Source: Planoprotostelium fungivorum
Lineage: Eukaryota; Evosea; Variosea; Cavosteliida; Cavosteliaceae
DNA length: 64,000 bases
Reading direction: 5' to 3'
NCBI GenBank assembly: GCA_003024175.1
Contig: MDYQ01000497.1
Coordinates: 71,659-135,658 of the forward strand
Part shown: positions 58,447 through 64,000 of the stretch, one piece after another
Numbering within the stretch: position 1 is the first letter of the stretch
Layout: the number at the start of each line of letters is the position of its first letter
Made by a program: the position numbers and the translations under genes
Notes under the pieces: model-generated
Seen by the model: only the letters and a program-made list of their open reading frames with translations
Told to the model about the DNA's origin: nothing
Database searches by the model: none

Positions 58447-61400
58447 ATGGACAACCTGAGTTCAACAACTAAAAAAATCATCGCTGGAGTCGGTGTGGCC
58501 GCTGCTGCCGCTCTCGCATTCTCCTACTATGAGTACAGCTCAGCCGAGGCCAAAGGTGAAGGAGTCGCTGGTGCAACTTCTGAAAGACAACAGCCAACGA
58601 GTTGAAAGAGGCAGGAAATCGTGCCTTCAAGGCCAAAGATTATCGTGAGGCGGTAGATCTCTACACTCAAGCGGCCAAAGCCAGCAGAAAGAACAAGTGG
58701 ATCTATTACGCCAACCGCTCTGCAGCGTACCATGCTCTGCAAGAGCCAGACAATGCCCTTGCCGATGCACTGGAGGCCATCAGACTGAACGACACTTGGC
58801 CAAAGGTGTGACGAAGAGCTCACGTATCCTCTGACACTACAGGGCTACTACCGAGCCGGTCGTGCTGCCGCAGACGCAGGAGATGCAGAGGCCGCGTACT
58901 CTTACTTTTACAAATCCTCGACCTTGGAGCGTACAGACGAGCTCGTCAGACTTCTCGAAGGAACTCGTGATCGTCTGTCACGCACTTCGAAGAGCTATTC
59001 TTTCCGTTGTGCCGATCTTACCACGATGGACGCCACCAACCGCAAGATCCTCGACGATCTCGCTCGTAAATTCGGACTGAGTGACTCGATCTCTTTGGAA
59101 AGAGATCTCACCATCGCATTGCCCACCTACAAGAACAACATCGCCACGGTAGAGCCGTTCAAGACTTACGCGGCCGCATCGACCAAGGACTTTTGGATGT
59201 TCGTCTTCCGAACTTGTGCCCTGGCCATGAACAAACCGGATGTCCCAACTGGAGCCATGACCGTGTACCAATCGGTCATGATGGATGTCACGAGCAGATA
59301 CCCCAACGATCCAGACCTACTCATCTACTCTTGCGTGGCTCGTATGCAAGCTAATCCCATGTGTGTACACTTGTCTCTTCAAAATCACATATCGATCTGG
59401 TTCTGTTCACCTCGATTTGATTTCTCTCAATCAAAAGATCATCATACGTTGATTTCTCTCCATGCTGATCTACTGCAGGGACGAATCTGTGGCCGACGAT
59501 CTCATCAAGGCTGCGAGAGCGGATCCACCCAGATCCGAGATCACCGTCTTGTTTATCCTCAGTGTCATGCAACTCACTGCCTTCGAGATGCAGAATGGAA
59601 TCGGTGAGTGATGACACACGATCGCATTCCTCTCACGATGCATCTCTTTCCTCTTTTCTATGACCATCGAATAAACATCCTCTCTCCAGGGCGAGACAGT
59701 TTTAACCAAGGACAGAGGATGGAGTGATGACCAAGAAGAGAGCAGAGATCTCAAAGGCTCTCATCGCCTGCTTCGATCAGAGATCCGTGGAATTACCCAT
59801 CCTCGTATCTGTGAGTGGGAGACAATAGGGAGAGAGACTCACACGATTAGACGTGTTTGAGTCTGTGGGCTCACACCGAGAAGAGAAAGGCCGACACCTA
59901 CGAGAGACCCATTGATGAATCTTTACCCAGAATGTCTCGTCTCAAATCAGAGTACAACAAGCTCACCTCTAAATCTAGAGCTCACTTTATGAGTGGACTG
60001 TACCTGCGAGTCCTCACTGAAGTCGTCAACGATCAGTCACTCACTGTGGACGTCCGTGCCGCCCTCCTTCACTACGCAGAGGTGAGAAGATGCGCCGTTC
60101 TCTTCTCACGATGATAGGACGGAGAAGGCTTTCGAGTGTACGGACAGCTGCTGTACGCCCTCGCCATTCAATCTTACCTCTCTGGATATGCCGTGGACGT
60201 CAAACCAGAGGATAATGATACCATCGAAGAGCTGAAGGAAATGCTGGAAGCCAGGATCAAGAACGAAGGTGAGAGAAGAGGAGAGAGAGGAAGGTGAAGG
60301 AGGGCAGGTGACAAGCTGGTGGTAGACGGAGAGCTGGAGAGAGGATTCTCTATCAAGCTGGCATCAGTAGCACTGTACGAGGCACCACATCACTTGGAGG
60401 GAATCTACGATATTGTGAAGAAGATCGATCTGACCAAGTTGGATCCCTTCCTTGCCAAGCTGGTCAAGCTCACACTGCTCAACAAGGTGAGAAGAATGGG
60501 AGAGAATCTGAGATCATGAGAATATATTCTGTATACAGAAGAGATATCATGATATAGAAGATGAAAAGAAGAGAATGACAGAGACAGATGGAAGAAGGGT
60601 TCGAAGAGATGGGACTGGAGAGTGTGACACCCATCAAGGATCTGACGACACTGAGCCACAGAGATACGATGATCAGACAGAGCATTAAGACAGCCAGAGG
60701 TGTTCCTCTTCGTGTAGCGAAGATCAGTCAGAGAGATGTTCTGGAGGGTATGTTCCCTAACTTCACTTTCCCTCACATGCCTCATCACCCCACTGTCTTG
60801 GTGTGTACTCTCTATGTGTCACATATCTCTTCATGTCATTTCATATCATCTCATCCTCTGATAGGTCACATCTGCTGGCTCTGGAGTGAGTGCAGTGGAG
60901 TACTCGAGTGTATACAACACTACTGAGTTGGACGCCATCGAACTGTCACCTCGCAACGTAGTGTTTGCCAGAAGAGAGGCCAAGGACAACAACTGTACGG
61001 GTATTCACTACATGCAGGGAGAGGTGATCTCGTTGTCTCATTCCATTTCTCATGGATGGTAGGCAGCCCAGATCACAGCAAAGACCTTTGGAGGAAAGAA
61101 ATACGATTTCGCTGTGGTAGAGGACCTCAGCTTCTACTCTGACGCACGACCTACGCTGAAGGCAGTCTCTTCTGTCATGAAGCCTGGTGCTGTCATCAAA
61201 GCCACTGTGAGTATATCATCCTCCTCTGTCTCTGCTATCACATGGATGTCAGCTGAGAGAAAGTAGGTTGTTACCAAGTTCAAGACCGAAGTGATCAGGT
61301 GAGAAGAGGGAGGAGCGAGAGGTAACACTCACAGACAGATGAGAAGAACAGCAGCAGACGAGTTTCCTCACCTCTTTGATATCTCACTCACCCCCGTTGG

Positions 61401-61864
61401 CGTACCCACTGACGCCGAACTGCGCAACGTCACAGAGAAGTTGGTCCAATCGGCAGGTGAGAGTCACTCGGTTTGATTAGAGACTGACCGACACAGACAA
61501 CATGGAGATCTTGACCAGGTCGGATGTCTTCAGCTTGGTCTTTACACCCCACTGCAAGGACTTCTCTTACGAGACGATTGAGGAGCTGATCAAGGGTACT
61601 CCGTTCAAACTGCTGGGATATGAGTTGCCATTCTATGATGCTGAGCAACAGCCAAAGCCCGATTGGCTCTTGGAATACAAGGTGAGCTGATTCCTCTCGT
61701 ATATTATGTGTACTCTCGTGTGTCATTTGTACTGACGGAGATAGGTGGAATACCCAACGGACACCCACTTGATCAACGGTAAGTTCCTGACTGAGTTCTT
61801 CTCCAAGAAGTCGGAGGGAAGACTGCCCAACGACATCACATTCTACGCTCAGCTTCCCCTCTGA
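58447..61864 (+). CDS. Membrane-anchored TPR protein fused to a methyltransferase-like domain
   Basis: The start at 58447 gives a short basic N-terminus and a hydrophobic segment (IIAGVGVAAAAALAFSYYEY), resembling the signal anchor of outer-mitochondrial TPR proteins such as TOM70. A TPR block follows: ELKEAGNRAFKAKDYREAVD, YANRSAAYHALQEPDNALAD and YYRAGRAAADAGDAEAAYSY. The middle is helical and unassigned. From about 60.86 kb a Rossmann methyltransferase-like pattern appears: VTSAGSGVSAVEYSS (glycine loop), LDAIELSPRNVVFARREAKD (acidic strand end), then YDFAVVEDLSFYSD and SVMKPGAVIKA. A C-terminal part ends FYAQLPL. The methyl acceptor is unknown. Around 18 short introns are needed; the first (about 58554-58592) restores AKANELKEAG. 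The stop is 25 bp from that of eIF3D. Confidence 0.7.
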
Positions 61865-61889
61865 TGGAATAAATCAAAGTCTTTATTGT

Positions 61890-64000
61890 CTACTCTCTGT
61901 CCTCCACTTCGTCGTCAGAGGCCTCGTTGAGGTTTCGGTCGGTCATAGCATGAACGCGAATGGCCTGTCTCTCCAGATCTCTCGTGATGACAAACTTTCC
62001 GTCCTCCTGCTTCTGGAAGAAGAGAATGAGGTTCTTCACGACGGCCCAAGCGTTCTTGATGTTGATGGCCGTCTGCGAGGCGAAGTCACGGGGGCTGTAG
62101 TCTTGCACGGCCAGAATGGTGTGACCGGTGTTGTCGGTCGGGTTGCTTCTGCTGATGAATCTGATCGAGTGAGTCTCTATGCAGGTAAATGAACTCACCC
62201 GAGCTTGATAAAGTCGGTGCCCGCCAGGTGACTCTGAATGGTCCACTTGGCCAATTTGAAAGCGTTGTTGTTCACTTCGGTGGTGATGACAGTACCTCTC
62301 TGTACCTCCAGCTTCTTTCTCCATTCGACTCCGGACTTGGGCTCTGCCTCGTTGAGGGCCTTGATGGTCAGGAACACTTCTCTTCCCTCCAACATGGAGT
62401 ATCCGTCCACCTATCCCCGTCACCTCAACCTCCCCCTCCCTCTCACCTCGCAACGAGCCACGACGGTGATGTCATCTCCCAGATTCCACTTTCTGTACTT
62501 GTATCCCACCGGTGCATCACCCTCCTGACCGAACGGGCTCTTTCTGTCCATCGACTTTCGGTCACCTGTCTGTGTCAGTCCATCTCTCATTGTGCCTCAC
62601 CCTTGGACAGGATCTGCTGAACGAAAGACTTGTTGACGGAAGAGGCCTCGCGGCTGAGATTGTTGGGTGCGTTGATCGAGTTGATGTCTTCGACCACTGG
62701 ATCGAAGGATGTCTCCCCCACGGTCAGCAGATCCAAGTTGGATCCTTCTCTCTTGTCAAAGTAGATCTTTCCATCTCTCTTTGTCACTGTCACATCCCAA
62801 GAGTACCTGCTCTTCTGTAAGGATCGACGTTCATGTCATTCTCAGATGGATGTACATTTAATGGAGGAGATGAAGAGGGATGTACATTTAATGGAGGAGA
62901 TGAAGAGGGATGTACATTTAATGGAGGAGATGAAGAGGGATGTACATTTAATGGAGGAGATGAAGAGGGATGTACATTCAATGAATAGATGGAGGAGATG
63001 AAGAGGGATGTACATTCAATGAACAGATGGAGGAGATGAAGAGGGACGCACATGGATTTGGAGAGGGCCATGAGGTGAGTCAAGATGACGTCGGTGGCAA
63101 AGACGTTACCCTCGTTGGAGAGTTCCTTGAGAATGGGATCCTCTGAGGTGGTGACGGTCTCGAAGCTGCTCTTGATGTGAGCAACGGGCTTGGTGCTTCT
63201 GAGGTTGACCGAGTTGAAGGTCTTGTCGTAAGGTGCGATCTCTCCAGCGGTGGTCCTGTGTGACTCAGGTGATATTCTCAGTGAAGGACAGACTCACAGA
63301 TCCTGAGGCTGTGGCTCTTCTGTGGAAACCTTGTTGAGGTGGGTGAATTCGATGGTGGTGAGCTCAGTCCATTCTGGCTTGATGTCGATGGAGGGTTCTC
63401 TCCTGCGGATGGTCGGTCCTGCCATTTGATCGGCGTATCTGCCACGGTTGTAGTAGGCATTTCTGGCCAGCGCTTGTCTCTTTCCTCCTTGTGATTTTCC
63501 TTCTCTCGATCACTCCTTTCCTTCGCTACTCCTCGCTCACCTCCCCTCTGCTGCGTGACTTGCTGTTGGATGCCACGCTGGTGGATGTTCTTCATCTGCT
63601 GGAATCCTCTGTTCTGGAATCCCTTTCTGCCGTACAAGCGACGTCCCGGGACCTGTTTCCGATTCGTCAGAGTGGAGCGTGGATGGAGGACGAACCTTGC
63701 TGTTATCTACAGTCTGGAAAGTGGAGTCATCGTCCTCGTAAGTCCAGCTGAAGAGCGCATTTGTTGCAACATCACGCTCGCGGTATCTTGGATCTTGGAT
63801 CATTAGAGATGCTTTGCATCGTACGATCGTCTCACTTCTTCCTTGGTTTGACTGGTTCAAATCTGCAACACGTCCGAGCTTATCAGCCTTAGAGTAGGGT
63901 GCATAATAAGGTACCTCCTTGTACTGCTCAGGGACAGAAGAAGGTCCCCAACCGCCAGAATTGTAATCGATATTGGGTACTACGAATGCAACTAACCCCT
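61890..64000 (-). CDS. EIF3D: Eukaryotic translation initiation factor 3 subunit D (start beyond the right edge)
   Basis: eIF3D is the cap-binding subunit of eIF3. The visible N-terminal part reads [20 protein letters not shown], then [14 protein letters not shown], as in other eIF3D proteins. It continues with RKGFQNRGF and a Gly/Arg/Gln-rich RNA-binding region. Later come [43 protein letters not shown] and [20 protein letters not shown]. After that are DFIKLG, then [17 protein letters not shown] and an acidic tail ending DDEVEDRE. The conserved order is complete apart from the first few codons, which lie to the right of 64000 or in an exon there. The intron at about 62818-63055 is unusually long because of a minisatellite. 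Confidence 0.93.
62851..63046. repeat. Minisatellite in an eIF3D intron
   Basis: Four perfect 30-bp units (starting TGTACATTTAATGGAGGAGA) are followed by two 38-bp variants that carry an 8-bp insertion (with ATGAATAG or ATGAACAG). The array fills most of one intron on the minus strand. Perfect identity of the first four suggests recent expansion. Confidence 0.9.

Noticed and set aside
62851-63046. CRISPR-like regular repeats
   Set aside because: Units are directly adjacent with no unique spacers, in a eukaryotic intron.
62790-63083. Minus-strand repeat peptide [10 protein letters not shown]
   Set aside because: It is intronic; the flanking eIF3D motifs join properly only if this array is spliced out.

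Overview
This window reads as nuclear DNA of a compact, intron-rich protist. Nearly every gene is cut by very short GT-AG introns. Most are about 35 to 60 bp, usually with a GTGAGT-like donor, and they can be placed by restoring conserved protein motifs. About two dozen genes fit into 64 kb on both strands. The mix is conserved eukaryotic genes (eIF3 subunit D, histones H2A and H4, ABCF ATPase, DENND10, CEP135-like, sphingosine-1-phosphate lyase), a hybrid-type histidine kinase, receptor tyrosine kinases with lectin-like or beta-helix ectodomains, and fungal-wall glycosidases. This fits a free-living amoebozoan. A fungus-eating protosteloid amoeba (Protostelium/Planoprotostelium type) is my best guess, but it is inference.

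Layout. 1-8 kb (all minus): start of a PAS-type hybrid histidine kinase, GH29 alpha-L-fucosidase, a large unrecognised acidic protein, and a membrane protein. 8-11 kb: chorismate synthase (minus) and an unrecognised gene (plus). 11.7-17.3 kb: receptor tyrosine kinase with a POMP-like beta-helix ectodomain. 17.4-26 kb: LIM-domain protein, S1P lyase, CEP135-like centriolar coiled coil, 6-phosphogluconolactonase, DENND10. 26-33 kb: CCA-adding enzyme with a probable alternative mitochondrial leader, a broken ankyrin-like gene, a multispanning membrane protein, and a decayed duplicate of the CCA gene's 3' end. 33-42 kb: fatty-acid/sterol hydroxylase, GH63 glucosidase, membrane-anchored GH81 beta-1,3-glucanase. 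42.5-45.6 kb: receptor tyrosine kinase whose ectodomain is a chitinase-like GH18 fold lacking the catalytic acids. 46-52 kb: ABCF ATPase, divergent H2A.X/H4 pair, Mn-type superoxide dismutase. 52-64 kb: MIT-domain kinase, unknown gene, tail-anchored protein, F-box protein, TPR-methyltransferase fusion, eIF3D (start lies outside the window).

The most interesting region is 39-45.6 kb. A surface-anchored beta-1,3-glucanase lies about 300 bp upstream of a receptor kinase that appears to have turned a dead chitinase into a sensor. Together they suggest a module for digesting and sensing fungal wall. Other leads are a recurrent word ATCTACAACG (13 exact copies, about 0.1 expected) clustered in the GH63 introns and GH81 exons, E2F-type sites in the histone and CEP135 promoters, and a possible dual-targeted CCA enzyme. 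No LTR, LINE, virus-like element, CRISPR array or tRNA gene was recognised.
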